Assembly: GCA_037102815.1 (NCBI GenBank)
Contig: BTPP01000007.1
Location: 620,001-684,000 of the forward strand
Reading direction: 5' to 3'
Length of the DNA: 64,000 nt
DNA from: Neurospora intermedia
Lineage: Eukaryota > Ascomycota > Sordariomycetes > Sordariales > Sordariaceae
Position 1 is the stretch's first letter, and every line of letters starts with the position of its first letter. Position numbers and translations under genes: made by a program. Below the pieces are notes generated by a model. The model was not told the DNA's origin. It saw nothing but the letters and a program-made list of their open reading frames with translations, and made no database searches. Positions 10,790 to 22,032 of this stretch are shown here, piece after piece.

Positions 10790-11840
10790 GAGAGGGGGGC
10801 GGGGAATACAATGAGTTCTGGGGATGGGATGGTATGCCTTTGTTCAGTTACTTTGGTTAGGACTTAGGAGAGGCCTTTCGGGGGGAGGGGGGGGGGGGGG
10901 GGGGGGGGGGGGGATGAAAAGTCGGAAAGGACGGAAAATATTAGGGTGAAGGGTTGACGGAAAGTGAGGCCGTGGTGAGTGATGAGAGAAGAAGAGGTCG
11001 TCGAGAGCGGGATGATGAAACTACGCAAAAGATAAGGCCTCTCGCTCCTTCCTCACATTTGTGTGAGTGTACGAAACCCGCCTAGCACTTTTCTTCTTTT
11101 GTCAACATGAGCGTTGCTTAATTGGCATTGCACTCGAGGTTGAGGATATCGGGTACAGTACCATACGTGGAAGCACTGGCTCTTCATGTGCATCATATGT
11201 GAAGGCCAACACTCAGGTTTCGTGGGCAAACGCCTTCAATGACCACAGCGGTGGTAACGTTTTCATATTCTTGGAAATGGATCAAGCAATGCCCCCCGAA
11301 ACTCCAACTTTCGGTCACCAGCATGTACACTGGTACCACATGGAATGACGATAAGATACCCTAGTGTTTTGCTCCTTCCCAATCCCGCCATTGCTTCCCC
11401 GCACTTTACTAGATTTGCCTTCCACCACCAAATCCAGGCCGTTGCTGATCACTATCTATCTAACCCTTCCAGACCCGACTTCCTACTATCGAATGCATGT
11501 AACGTAGGACACAATCCAGACTGTCTTCAAGATTCGGAGTTTACTTCCCTCCATTTGCGGGGAACGGGTTCATCAACACTGAGGATGTCTCTCTTTGGCG
11601 CCCCCGCATTCTCATCCCTTGCGCACTTCTCAAGTATCCGGCGGCTGTCAGATGTGCATATCACGCTGCTCATGTGGCTTGCCCGTCGAACATATAGGCC
11701 CAGCAGACAGATGTGAGTTCAATCGTCACTCGACGATACCCTCATCTCAACTTTTCATCCGACTAATGCATTTGCCTACGACAGTCAAGTTGTGGTCAAC
11801 GAAATTCCAATATCCCGAATGACGCATTGCTACAACCACC
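10790..11840. other. Intergenic region with poly-G run
   Basis: Contains a long guanine homopolymer (see separate entry) and otherwise short frames without a domain. The right part is presumably the OPT transporter promoter. Confidence 0.5.
10880..10913 (+). repeat. Poly-G tract (27 uninterrupted G)
   Basis: Six G, one A, then 27 consecutive G (10887-10913), about 90 bp after the stop of the ABM-fold gene. Such a tract could form a G-quadruplex in DNA or in the 3' transcript end. Its length is also a common site of sequencing error. Confidence 0.9.
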
Positions 11841-14678
11841 ATGCAACCCCCAAGCCCAACCGTTGAGATCGCCGAGGATGTCGACGGCGGCACCAAGCGA
11901 CGCGTGTCGAGTCATGACCCAGAAAAGATCCAGTCGAGCGCCGGCACAACCCACAAGTTCAGCGAACAGATCCCACATGAGATGCTCGAAGAACTGGCTC
12001 CCAACGGGGAGAGCGACTACATCTGCGAAAAGGTCGACAACATGACTGAGGAGGAGGCCATCGCCATCGTTCAGGAATCCGTGAGGTTTCACGCCGACGA
12101 CTGGAACTTCCCCTCGGAAATGCGAGAGCGCATGAAGCGCCTGCTCGACGGCCCCAAGGCGTATGGAGAGTTTTACGAACGGGACCTGCGAATCGATGCC
12201 ACTCTGATGCGTTACTCGTCGCCTTATCCTGGAGTTCGTGCGGTTCAAGAGCTGAAAGATGACCCGACTGTGCCGATTGAGACTATCAGGGCCTACTTCT
12301 TGGGCGTGGCGTGGGCGGTCATTGGTACTTTTATGTCTACCTTCTTCAACAGCAGATTTCCATCTATCGGTATGTTGGATGTTGTCTCTGGGACTCACTC
12401 TTCTTTCAAGATTTGAACATTCGAACTGATTACATCTGGCAGGTCTTAGTGGCTCGGTCATCCAGATCTTGTTATTTCCATGTGCCAAGTTCCTGGAATG
12501 GATGCTCCCCGATTGGGGCATAACGGTCTTTGGTGTTCGTCACTCGCTCAACCCTGGACCGTGGACGTTCAAGGAGCAGATGTTTTCCACGATTTGCTAC
12601 AATATTGCCATCTACACCACCAACTCATATGGAATGGTACGTTTCCGGTCTGGCGATGGGGATGATGTAGGCTGACTTGTTGGACAGATTTTGGTGCAAA
12701 GGCTAGATGTCTACTACGGGCTCACGTTTGTCAACTTCGGATACCAACTCATGTTAACGCTTTTCGTCCAGCTCATGGGCATGGGATTTGCTGGATATCT
12801 ACGAAGATTCAGTGTTTACCCGGTCAAGGCGCTATGGCCGACAATCCTTCCCACAATCGCCATGAACCGAGCTCTGACAAGACCCGAACCGAAAGAAAAC
12901 ATCTACGGATGGACCATTTCCCGTTACCGCTTCTTTTATATATGTACCCTGACTATGGCTATATACTACTGGTTTCCAGGCTATCTGTTCACTGCGCTTT
13001 CAACGTTCAACTGGATGACTTGGATTGCCCCAGATTCCGTTGTCCTCTCCCTTTTGACCGGCTCAATCACAGGTTTGGGATTGTTCAACCCCATCACTAC
13101 GTTCGACTGGAACGTTGCCACGAGCTCGTATGCCGCACTCTCTCAACCTTTCTTCGCCACTTGCACCATGTACTTTGGCGGCATTCTCGGCGGTCTCATC
13201 ATTCTGGGCATATACTATAAAAACATGAACTATACAGCTTTTCTACCCATCAACTCCAGCTCAGCATTTGCCAATGATGGGACGCCGTATCAGGTCCAAA
13301 AGGTGGTGGTCAACAACCAACTGGACCAAACCAAGTACCAGAACTATTCACCACCGTTTTACTCGGCTGGATATATATTAACTGTAGGGGCAAACTTTTG
13401 CTTCTACCCAGTGTAAGTCAACCCTTTTCCAGAAAGCCCATTGTCTTGATCTGATCATTCTTCACTGTTAGCTACTTTTTTTATATCATGGTCAACCAAT
13501 GGAAGACCATCGGCCAAGCCTATGTAGACTTTTACCATGGTTTGCGGTACGGGAAGGGCAACTATGAGAACGCCATGGATATTCACAGCAGACTGATGGC
13601 TCAGTATCCCGAGGTTCCAGATTGGTGGTTCCTCATCATCCTGGTGGGCGCCATTGTCGTATCCGTCATCTTTCTCGAGATTTATCCACTCGATACCCCG
13701 ATCTGGCTTGTGTTCCTCGTTATTGGGATCAACCTAGTCTTTGCCGTGCCGTTATCGTTCCTCTCGGCAACGACTGGCACGAACCTCGGACTGGGTGCAT
13801 TGATCCAGGTGATTACCGGATTTCTGCTACCTGGGAATACCAACGCCTTTCTGTTTGCGCAGACACTAGGGTCCTGGGCTCTTGCGGGGTATGGCGACAA
13901 CATGGTCCAAGACCTGAAGATGGGACACTATGTGCGGATTCCGCCCCGAGCCGTGTTTCGAAGTCAAATCGGGACCATCATCATTACCGTCTTTGTCGCT
14001 GTCGGGACCCAAGACTTTATCATGACCAACGTCAAGGACCTTTGCACCCCCAACCAGCCTTCCCGGTTTACCTGCGCCAACGACGGGAATCCCCTCTACG
14101 CCAGCTCTCTGATGTGGGGCCTTCTTGGGTCGGACCGCATGTTCAACTCGCTCTATCCGCTGTTCAAGTGGTGCTTCCTCATCGGAACCTGCATCGCCCT
14201 GGCTTTCCTGTTTGGACAGACCTACGGCCCCCGCTACCTCCCCGGCGTCAAAGACCAGCTCCGCCAGCGTCTCTCTCGGCGGATGTTTTCCCTGCTGGAC
14301 CGCACATTGTTCCCTTTTGTCGCGAGCCTCCTCTGGCTGAACCCTATCCTCGTCATCCAGGGCGTGCAACACTGGGCGCCGAGTAACATGAGTTACAAGA
14401 CGCCCGGGTTCATCCTCTCGTACGTGTTTATGTACTGGATGCCGAAGCACCGGTTGGCGTGGTGGGAAAAGTACAATTACGTCTTGTCGGCGGCCTTGAC
14501 GGCTGGGGTGGCGGTCAGCGGGCTGATTATCTTCTTTGCGGTCGGGTATAATCCGAAGAAGTTGGAGTGGTGGGGGAACACGGTGAGTGGGGCGGGGGTG
14601 GACGGGAGAGGGACGGGCATCTTGGAGATTCCCAAGGATAGAGGGTATTTTGGGCCGGAGAAGGGGACGTTTCCTTGA
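11841..14678 (+). CDS. Oligopeptide transporter, OPT family
   Basis: Four exons (11841-12369, 12443-12636, 12688-13412, 13472-14678) with introns of 73, 51 and 59 bp encode 884 residues, the usual size for fungal OPT carriers. About the first 140 residues are hydrophilic. Hydrophobic helices then fill most of the rest. OPT hallmarks are present: NPGPWTFKEQMF from residue 213 and the IPPRAVF motif at 639-645, plus NPITTFDW in between. OPT proteins of the plasma membrane import small peptides, glutathione or metal chelates by proton symport; the substrate cannot be read from sequence. The C-terminus ends after a soluble tail with GYFGPEKGTFP. All splice sites are canonical and keep frame. Confidence 0.95.
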
Positions 14679-16345
14679 ACAAAAGAACTTTCATGATACG
14701 AGTGAAAGTCAGTCATTATGGGTGGTTGGGCGTGGCTAGTATCTTTGATCAAGGGTTACGGTCCACAGTGGCCAACCACGGCGGCCGGAATAGTGCTGGG
14801 AAAGGGTCCAGTTTCAAGTTTTGACCTTATTTAAAGAAACGGATCGACAGTTCTAGGCGTTTATTCGGCCTGTTTCATGACTGCACAATGTACGTCAGCT
14901 AGTCCCACATTGGAGTTGAAGATTTCGGGCGGTGAGCCGGATTTCCAGGACATGGCTCCTTCTTCGGATGGCTTTGGTTTTTCTGGGTCGGCTTTCTGCA
15001 GGGTCCATCCCATTGTTAAGGAACCCATTTTGGGGGAGTTGACGTTGCCGATGTGCCGTTGCGGTGGTTAAGGTTTGTTTCGAATTCCCTGATGTTCGTT
15101 CGGATGGCTGCTGACGTATGTAGTGGCGGGTTCGTGAACTATTCAGCACAGCGAGATATACTTCACTCTGTTCAACCACCCGACTTGTTGACAAGTACTG
15201 CAAAAACTGGAATCTCCTCGAAAGAAAAGAGTTCCTGACGAGGTTGGTTACGAGGCCCGGCCTGGCCCGAGACCCGTCATCCTGCGGCGCCGTCTGGGCT
15301 GAGCTGTTCGCTAGTGGGGCACACCATGTACTCTACAGCTTTGCGGTGCTGTGATTGGGCCAACCCCCCGGATTTTGGGGCTGAAGGTGCATGTAAGTCG
15401 ATGCTTCAGGGCGTACCTTACATAAGTACGGTGAAGAAAAGACGCAGAGAAGTTTCTATATCTTCTTTGGTTCCCTTTGGTTTGTCCGACTTTGTAGAGA
15501 AGACCTTCTTGAGTCCTTTATTGATCTATTATAAAACAAGACGCTACACGGAAAGGTACAGCGGCACAACTGAAACCCGGCTCAGGCACCGCAGCTTAGG
15601 TTCCTGAACGTTGCCCGGATCTGCGTATCCACAATTCACTTCGGACGAACCAGTCGACCCCACCTTTTGCGCATCCTCCCCAGACAGCGCGTATTGTTCA
15701 GCCTTCACCTTTTTCAAGTTTCTTTTTGTTTCGACAAATCGACGAACACGAGGCGACGAGAAGCAACTGGGTTGAAAAGACTTGTATCGGCCCTCTCTCG
15801 CTTGTCTCGTGGTTGGGTTGCAACGACAAAGCTTCCAAACCAGGAACCATCTGCGCATCGACGTCATAGCAGTCATCAGGGTCCTTGAGAGCTGACGCGA
15901 GGGACCTGTTGACCGCCAGACCCAGACGAGGCAACCTCTACAAAGGCCGGAAAGCAGAAAGAATAAGCAAAGAAAACAAAAAAAAGAAGGGCGACACAAC
16001 GCGAAGCCAAGCAACGTGAGCGACAGCCAGAGAAACGGGGCAAGCAACCCACCAAAGCTCCGATCCAAGGCTCAAGCAGTTCGTCACTCCCGATTGGCAG
16101 AGCGAGCGCCGTCCGTCACCAGACACCTACGGGCTTATAACCTTTTACGCGCCCCAGACCAGTTCTGAATTCCCGACCAACCCTCTTGCGACTGTTTGCG
16201 ACTTTCGACTTTCTATTCGCGCCCTTCAATTTCATTATAAACCCCCGTCGCATCTCCTCTCAACGAGGATTTTCCGAATCGCCAACTCTCTCTACACCCG
16301 TCTTCGACCAAATCCACTGCTCAGAGAGCAGAACACAACCACAAG
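14679..16345. other. Long leader/promoter region upstream of MARVEL-like gene
   Basis: No convincing gene on either strand. The segment 15,640-16,340 has the character of an untranslated leader (A- and C/T-rich stretches; TATAAAC near 16,236), so the MARVEL-like gene may have a long 5' UTR. Confidence 0.45.
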
Positions 16346-17044
16346 ATGCTCTTCGCAATGATGTTCGCCTTTTGGCGATTCCTCGAAATCATCACCCTGG
16401 TAAGCAACAGTCATTCCACCAAAAAAACAAACCCCAACAACGATCTAGTTTATCTAACGCTTGTTCACCAGATACCAACAATGGGCATGCTCGCCTACTT
16501 CGTCGACGGCTACGTCAAAGCCAACCAGCTCACGCCCACCTACATCCTCATCCTCTTCATCGTCTCCGTCCTCGCGCTGGCCTGGTGCATCGCCACTTTA
16601 TTTTCCTACCACCGCTCCTCCACCAACGCGCAATTCGTCTCCTTTGTCGACCTCGCTTTCGTCGGCGCCTTCATCGCCGCCGTCTTTTACCTGCGCTGGA
16701 TCGGCAACGTGAACTGCACCTCCGTCGACCGAGGAAACCCTTACTTTGTCGACTTGGGCGCTGTCGGATCCGCCAACTTCAACACGTTCAGAATCAATAT
16801 CAACAAGACGTGCGCCATGTTGAAAGCTTGCTTCGCTTTTGGTATCATGAATTGTATCTTCTTTTTCATTACCAGTCTGTTGGCGTGGATTCATGGTGGA
16901 CATACGGCGCGGGGCGAGAGGGTTTACACGAGGAAGACGACGACTCATCACCATCATCATCACGGTGGACATGGGAGGAGGAGTCATAGTGGAAGCCACA
17001 GTCGTAGCAGGAGGTCAAGGTCGCATTCGAGGTCGTATGTTTAG
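16346..17044 (+). CDS. MARVEL-like four-helix membrane protein
   Basis: The model has two exons (16346-16399, 16472-17044) and gives 208 residues. The 72-bp intron has GTAAGC, a CTAAC branch site and CACCAG; it is a multiple of three and free of stops, so the unspliced frame is also open. Splicing restores a continuous first helix (WRFLEIITL joined to IPTMGMLAYF). Four hydrophobic helices follow the MARVEL/tetraspan pattern: residues about 7-28, 40-62, 72-95 and 128-152, with NCTS and NINKTC between helices 3 and 4. The tail is a His run then Ser/Arg repeats (RSHSGSHSRSRR). MARVEL proteins sit at membrane contact or vesicle sites; in fungi they are often of unknown role. Confidence 0.82.
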   Translation: MLFAMMFAFWRFLEIITLVSNSHSTKKTNPNNDLVYLTLVHQIPTMGMLAYFVDGYVKANQLTPTYILILFIVSVLALAWCIATLFSYHRSSTNAQFVSFVDLAFVGAFIAAVFYLRWIGNVNCTSVDRGNPYFVDLGAVGSANFNTFRININKTCAMLKACFAFGIMNCIFFFITSLLAWIHGGHTARGERVYTRKTTTHHHHHHGGHGRRSHSGSHSRSRRSRSHSRSYV

Positions 17045-17850
17045 GAGAGATGGGACATTGTTTGTGAGGTTTGGGAGCAGTGGCAGGTGCCGTTGCCGTT
17101 GGAGGAAGGAGAACGACGAGAACAACAACTACCATCTACGGGAAGGTTACGACAAGTTGCCGGCGGCGGTGGCCAATGACGTTGTTGAAGGGTTGGATGA
17201 TGCACATGTTTCTTCAGGAAAGATGATGATGACGATGGATGGAGATACGGAAGGAAGGTCAAAGAGAGCTGCGCTCCTCTGCGAACTTGGGGTTTTATGA
17301 CTGTAATGATTGCCATGTACATAACTTGATAACGACGATGATGATGAGAAGAGGAATCACGTACGGCAGATAACCAAGCTTCTCCTTATATAGAATAAAC
17401 GGCCAGTGGCCAACGCTTTTTGTATCCATAGACCCTTGCTTCGGGTTATGTGACACACTCGCGTCAGGAAGGTCTTTTTTGTTTAGATGAAATTGAAGAT
17501 CTGATTTCTCCGGGGTTGGTGTTTACGTTCAGTGTTGACTTTGGTTTTTGTCAAGACAGGGTGAGAACCTAAACCCGAGTCACAGATCACGCCCAAGTGC
17601 TACTGTGAGTATTGACTGATGCACGCCCGCGATACTGGGGGTTGGCCATCATCAAATTCGGTTTTTCACATATATATAAGGAGAGGTTTGAACCCTTCGC
17701 TGTGGACTGTACCACCAACTTTACCTTTCGCGTTCATAATCTTACTGAATACAACGAAGGACTGAGGCAATTCAGTAACCGATATCAGCGACAGCATTCA
17801 TCGAATACGACATATACATCCTAAGCTGCAATTCCCGACGGCTCATAACA
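17045..17850. other. Intergenic region
   Basis: 3' flank of the MARVEL-like gene and promoter of the next gene. No coding frame with a domain. Confidence 0.45.
17671..17680 (+). promoter_or_regulatory. TATA-box candidate
   Basis: TATATATAAG lies 170 bp upstream of the ATG of the myristoylation-signal gene, at a plausible distance for a fungal core promoter. Confidence 0.4.
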
Positions 17851-19431
17851 ATGGGCGCCACACTCTCACAGCCATACATCCCTATGCCCCCAAAGAGCAT
17901 CAAAAGCAAGTCCAAAAAACGCCCTAGATACCTGTTTCGCCTTCGAATCCGGTGGAAAAAGAAGAGAACCCTTCCAGAAATCCACGCTCCTTTTCCCAAC
18001 CCAGGCCGCCATGACCATCGAAAATCCTGCGGCTCGAAGCTCTACGATGGTAGTAGCACAGGTGGTGAGGAGAAGTCTTCCTCCCACCAGTGCCTCCCTT
18101 TCACGTCTGCAACCGAAAAGCCCTTACCAAAATTACCTCTAGTAATTACCTCTGCGGATCAAGTTCCTGGCCAACAGGCGCAAACCATTTTGTCTGGCGA
18201 ACTTGAAGCCACTGAAGCCGTACAATTCATCAATGCCATCAACGCTTCTGTTGAAGCCCCCAAGCAAGAAGAGGACGATAGTGGAATAGAGCACGATACC
18301 TCAGACTCAAACTTCCAACCAGAGATAGAAAGACCGCACACCCCACCGCCCTGGGACACTTCTCTGCTTGGCTACGGCTCCGTCCTCGAGGTTTCTCGTC
18401 CGTACAGAGCCAGACGCGTGTTTGAGCACCCGCTTGTAGAGGGACACTTTTTGGGAAGTTATAAGGGGGTTGACCTTATAGGTGGTGGTGGGGGCCCAAT
18501 AGCTTCTGAGGAGAAGAGGAGGGTGTGGAGGGTGTGGGAGTTAGCAAAAGACAAAGAAAAAGAGAAAGCAAGAGAAAAAGGGACAGGGAAAGGAAAATAT
18601 AATGAAGTGCACGATAATTGGAAGAAGGTGGAGCTGAAGAGTGGAAGACAAAAGGCGGTAGAAAAGGGAAGAGAGAACAAAAGGGGGAAGTTCACGAAGG
18701 CAAAGACAAAAAGAATGTCTGAGTGGAGAAAGTGGAAACCGTTACCTAGGTACCCTGCTTGCACGGGTGTTCTGGTAGATACGCAGAGGGCTTGTTCTAG
18801 TACGTGGGCTGCTTCTGCCGCTACTGCTGCTGCCGCTACTGGTGACAGCGACAGCGCGTGGAGAGAGGTTATTGAGGAGGCGGAAGACAGGGAAAATCAG
18901 GGAAGGGATGAGGACGAGGAGGAAGAAGAAGATGAGGATTTGGAGGAGGAAATCAAGAGGTTTCTGGAGATCAAGATCCCAGTTGACTTGAGCAGTCTAC
19001 GGCGGTTGAGAACCAGTTTTGCGGAAATTGCCGGGGAAGATACAACGACTGGTGACAGTGGGACTGGGGAAACTGCGAAGAAAGATTCGGAGAAGGAAGT
19101 TTTGGAGAAGATCATGGAGGGGGAGCAAAGCCAGTTATCACCAGTCGAGTCGTTGATGTTCTCGGACACGGACATTGAGGGCTTCGAGTTTTTGATTGAA
19201 GAGGAGGACGAAGGAGGTGGGACATGGGATTCGGGAACAGCTGTAGAAGCACAGAGCGGGAGGGTTGAAGGAAAAGGTGAAGCCTGCCATCTGGAAGTGC
19301 CAATTGGTGGCTTTGTAGGAGGAGATGCATCCAGAGCAAAAGGTTCTGAAGAAGACGCTGCACACAACTTGACAGTGAGGACAGCTTTCAGCGCCACGCA
19401 ACGATTGAGTCGGTGGAAAGAAAGGAGATAA
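17851..19431 (+). CDS. Hypothetical protein with N-myristoylation signal and polybasic region
   Basis: A single exon of 526 residues from the first ATG. No known domain is recognised. The N-terminus MGATLSQP fits the myristoylation consensus (Gly2, Ser6). Residues about 15-40 are strongly basic (KSIKSKSKKRPRYLFRLRIRWKKKR region split here by hydrophobics). Lipid plus basic patch is the classic two-part signal for the inner plasma membrane. A short conserved-looking core follows near residues 165-215 (WDTSLLGYGSVLEVSRPYRA, then EHPLVEGHFLGSYKG). The rest alternates Lys/Glu-rich coil-like stretches, Ala/Thr runs and long acidic runs (DEDEEEEEDEDLEEE near 355). The strong coding bias against stops over 1.6 kb supports a real gene. 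Role unknown. Confidence 0.68.
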   Translation: MGATLSQPYIPMPPKSIKSKSKKRPRYLFRLRIRWKKKRTLPEIHAPFPNPGRHDHRKSCGSKLYDGSSTGGEEKSSSHQCLPFTSATEKPLPKLPLVITSADQVPGQQAQTILSGELEATEAVQFINAINASVEAPKQEEDDSGIEHDTSDSNFQPEIERPHTPPPWDTSLLGYGSVLEVSRPYRARRVFEHPLVEGHFLGSYKGVDLIGGGGGPIASEEKRRVWRVWELAKDKEKEKAREKGTGKGKYNEVHDNWKKVELKSGRQKAVEKGRENKRGKFTKAKTKRMSEWRKWKPLPRYPACTGVLVDTQRACSSTWAASAATAAAATGDSDSAWREVIEEAEDRENQGRDEDEEEEEDEDLEEEIKRFLEIKIPVDLSSLRRLRTSFAEIAGEDTTTGDSGTGETAKKDSEKEVLEKIMEGEQSQLSPVESLMFSDTDIEGFEFLIEEEDEGGGTWDSGTAVEAQSGRVEGKGEACHLEVPIGGFVGGDASRAKGSEEDAAHNLTVRTAFSATQRLSRWKERR

Positions 19432-20315
19432 TGGGAGAAGAGAAATTACATAAGAAAAGGGGTTTGGGAAAGGAGAGACTGCGGTTAGAGCCAGAACCAA
19501 CCAGGAATAAGGAAGATCTAAGAACGGGAAAGGCAAGGAACCACCGACTACCTAGAATAAAGAGTAAGAGAAACGCAGGGCAAACATTGAACCCTCCATA
19601 GCCTGCCCAATCAAGGTACCTAATAACCAATCAAGCCTACCTCTAGGTTGTCTTTCTTCTTTGGCCAATTTAGTTACAACAAATCCAATGCCACTAGTTT
19701 AGACTGACCGAACCGGCCATGGTATTTATCTCAACAAGGATGGGTTCGGGGTTATGACCTCCCGCTCTTACGGACCCTCATCTAAAGATCTTGCCAAAAA
19801 TACCACCTTGTTACGGAAGGAAAAATGCGCTACTGAATGAGACACAGGAACAGAACGCTATGGACCAACTACATTCAATGCTACCTATCGTGTCACAACA
19901 GCACCATGTGGAGGCCCGAGATGCATCCCACCTTTGTAAGCCCGACGGCTCGAACGACATTTTAGCGAAGCTTGAGCTCAAACAATAAGTAGAAAAGCTG
20001 GAAGAGAGTATCTCGTGATGAGTAGCTACATACCTACCCCACAACCAAGCTCTACTGCGTGCGGATCAATCACCATGAGTGGCTAGGTCTTGAACGGTGG
20101 GGTGGGTGAGGTGGTACAAGTCTGAAATGCAAGGTCAGTAAACCATATGATGTGTGAGACAACCCTTGAGGAATGACTTTACCAAAGATACTTACCTAGT
20201 CGTAGAGGTATAAAGACGAGTAGTCACCATGCCCGGTAGACCGTTCAACTCCCCTTTTATGTGTCCCGCTTCAACCCCTTTTATCCCTTCAACTAGTCAC
20301 CCCCAGCAACAAAGC
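19432..20315. other. Intergenic region
   Basis: No gene seen. Holds the promoter of the secreted protein, with a TATAAAG near the right end. Confidence 0.45.
20209..20215 (+). promoter_or_regulatory. TATA-box candidate of the secreted-protein gene
   Basis: TATAAAG lies 101 bp upstream of the ATG at 20316 but only 14 bp upstream of an in-frame ATG at 20229. If it is the TATA box, transcription starts past 20229, which favours 20316 as the true start. Confidence 0.4.
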
Positions 20316-21555
20316 ATGAAATTCATATCATCAATCCTAGCCCTAGCCCTGGCATCAGCCACTCATTCACTTGCTTCTTCCAACGACCCCAACGACCCCA
20401 ACGACTGCTCAACCACCACCTCCAAGGAAAAGAGTGGATCAGACTTCAAACTCACCGAGAAAGCAGACAACGTCACCAACGTCGCCTCTCTCTCCAAGAT
20501 CTTCACCGCGGCCGGCAATAAAGTTGTTTCGGTCGCCGACGTCTTCAACGATGGCAACCACCAGATGACCACCGACTCCTTAGGACGCAAGCTGTGGCAG
20601 CACACCTCAGACTTTAACGATGAGAACACGACCAAGTGGGTGCCGCAAGGAATTACCTCGACGGCCGATGCGCTTGACGCGGGCACCTACGAGGGCATCA
20701 ACGGCTGGATCGTGAGCTGGCACCGTGATGATGATAAGAGCGTCCGCGTCACGTTTGTGAATCGGGCCCAGGATACCTACCGCCATGCACTGCTCGTGTA
20801 TCCGCATACTTCCGACGACTTTAGAGAGGTGCCGGTGCATGCAGGCGGTATCATGTGGTATGGAAGTACCTTGTGGGTGTTGGATACGTATAATGGTATC
20901 AGGGTGTTTGACTTGACCAATATCTGGCAAGTTGGACCTGGCGATGATGTTGGCAAGGTCTCTAGCGGTGGCTACTCGGCCGCTGGATACAAATACGTGA
21001 TTCCTCAGATTAGGTCAGTCGTTTTCTTATCATTGTTGGTCGTTTCCAACCTATAATACTCCCGCACTAACCCTTACCGCACTCACATCATGCAGATGGT
21101 ACAAGTGGTCCTCCCCTTTCAAGTTCCGCCACTCCTACATGGCCCTGGACCGCACCACCACCCCCGACAGTCTCATCATCGGCGAGTACCAGACGTCAAC
21201 TTCTGACCCCATCCGTCTGGTCCGGTACGAGCTCGACTACACCACCCGCCGGCTCAAGACCGACAGCAGCGGCGTTTCCAAGGCTGTCTGGGCCTACTGC
21301 GTCAATATTGAGCGCATGCAGGGAGCCGTGTCGGCGAACGGCAAGTTCTACCTCTCACGAAGCAACGGAGCATCCAAAGGTGATCTCTGGGCCTGGGTTC
21401 CCGGCGGCGCGGCCAAGAAGAATGCCGGCTTTTATCCAAGAAGTCCCGAAGATCTGAGCTACGACAAGAGGAATGGCGGGCGTCTGTATACCGTGACGGA
21501 GGCCGGGGGCGTGAGATATATCATCAACTCGCCTATCAGCAGTGTTAGCTTTTAG
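20316..21555 (+). CDS. Secreted protein, possible beta-propeller, function unknown
   Basis: Two exons (20316-21013, 21096-21555) with an 82-bp intron (GTCAGT..TGCAG) encode 385 residues. I chose the ATG at 20316 because it opens directly on a clear signal peptide, MKFISSILALALASATHSLA; an in-frame ATG 87 bp upstream would bury it. Repeating strand-rich segments such as WVPQGITSTADA, GIMWYGSTLWVLDTYNGIRVFDL, DSLIIGEYQ, AVSANGKFYLSRSNGASKGDLWAW and YTVTEAGGVRYI resemble blades of a six- or seven-bladed beta-propeller of the kind in secreted lactonase-like proteins. No catalytic motif is recognised. The product is probably exported to the wall or medium. The propeller reading is inference. Confidence 0.75.
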
Positions 21556-22032
21556 TTGAAGCCACGGGCATCCGAGGACAGATGGACAGAGTTCGATGAG
21601 GAGATGGGTGTGGGAGGTCGACTGGCGGTTGCGTTGAAAACGAGTCAGAATGTTTCGTCAGTCAGATGGCGCTTTCAACAACAAAAATAAACATCAGAGG
21701 AAGTTAGGCATCAAAGTGATTCCGTGCACTCAACCAAACCATGATTAATCCATACCTCTGAATCTTTTTGCAGTATTGCTCATGGCTCATGGGCATGCGT
21801 TCAAGATAGGCCACCCTCCATTGCCGTCCGTTGGAAGTCTGTGCCCTGGGCCGTCCATTCACTGGCCTTGCCCATTCACTTTCACTCCCTTCCTGGGTAT
21901 TTAGGCTGCCCTGGTTTCCGTTTCTCCTCTTCCGTTAGACAACTCCAATCAAGCCTTTTTCGTTGTCGCATTTCCAGCCTCCAACACCGTCTCTTCTTTG
22001 CTCGCCTATTAAAGTCACATATGTTAAACGCG
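21556..22032. other. Convergent 3' region
   Basis: Space between the convergent stops of the secreted-protein gene (+) and the DUF3176 gene (-). No gene seen. Confidence 0.5.

Noticed and set aside
11067-11822. Overlapping open frames of 75-123 codons on the plus strand before the OPT gene
   Set aside because: No domain, no shared splice pattern; the region is better read as promoter and leader.
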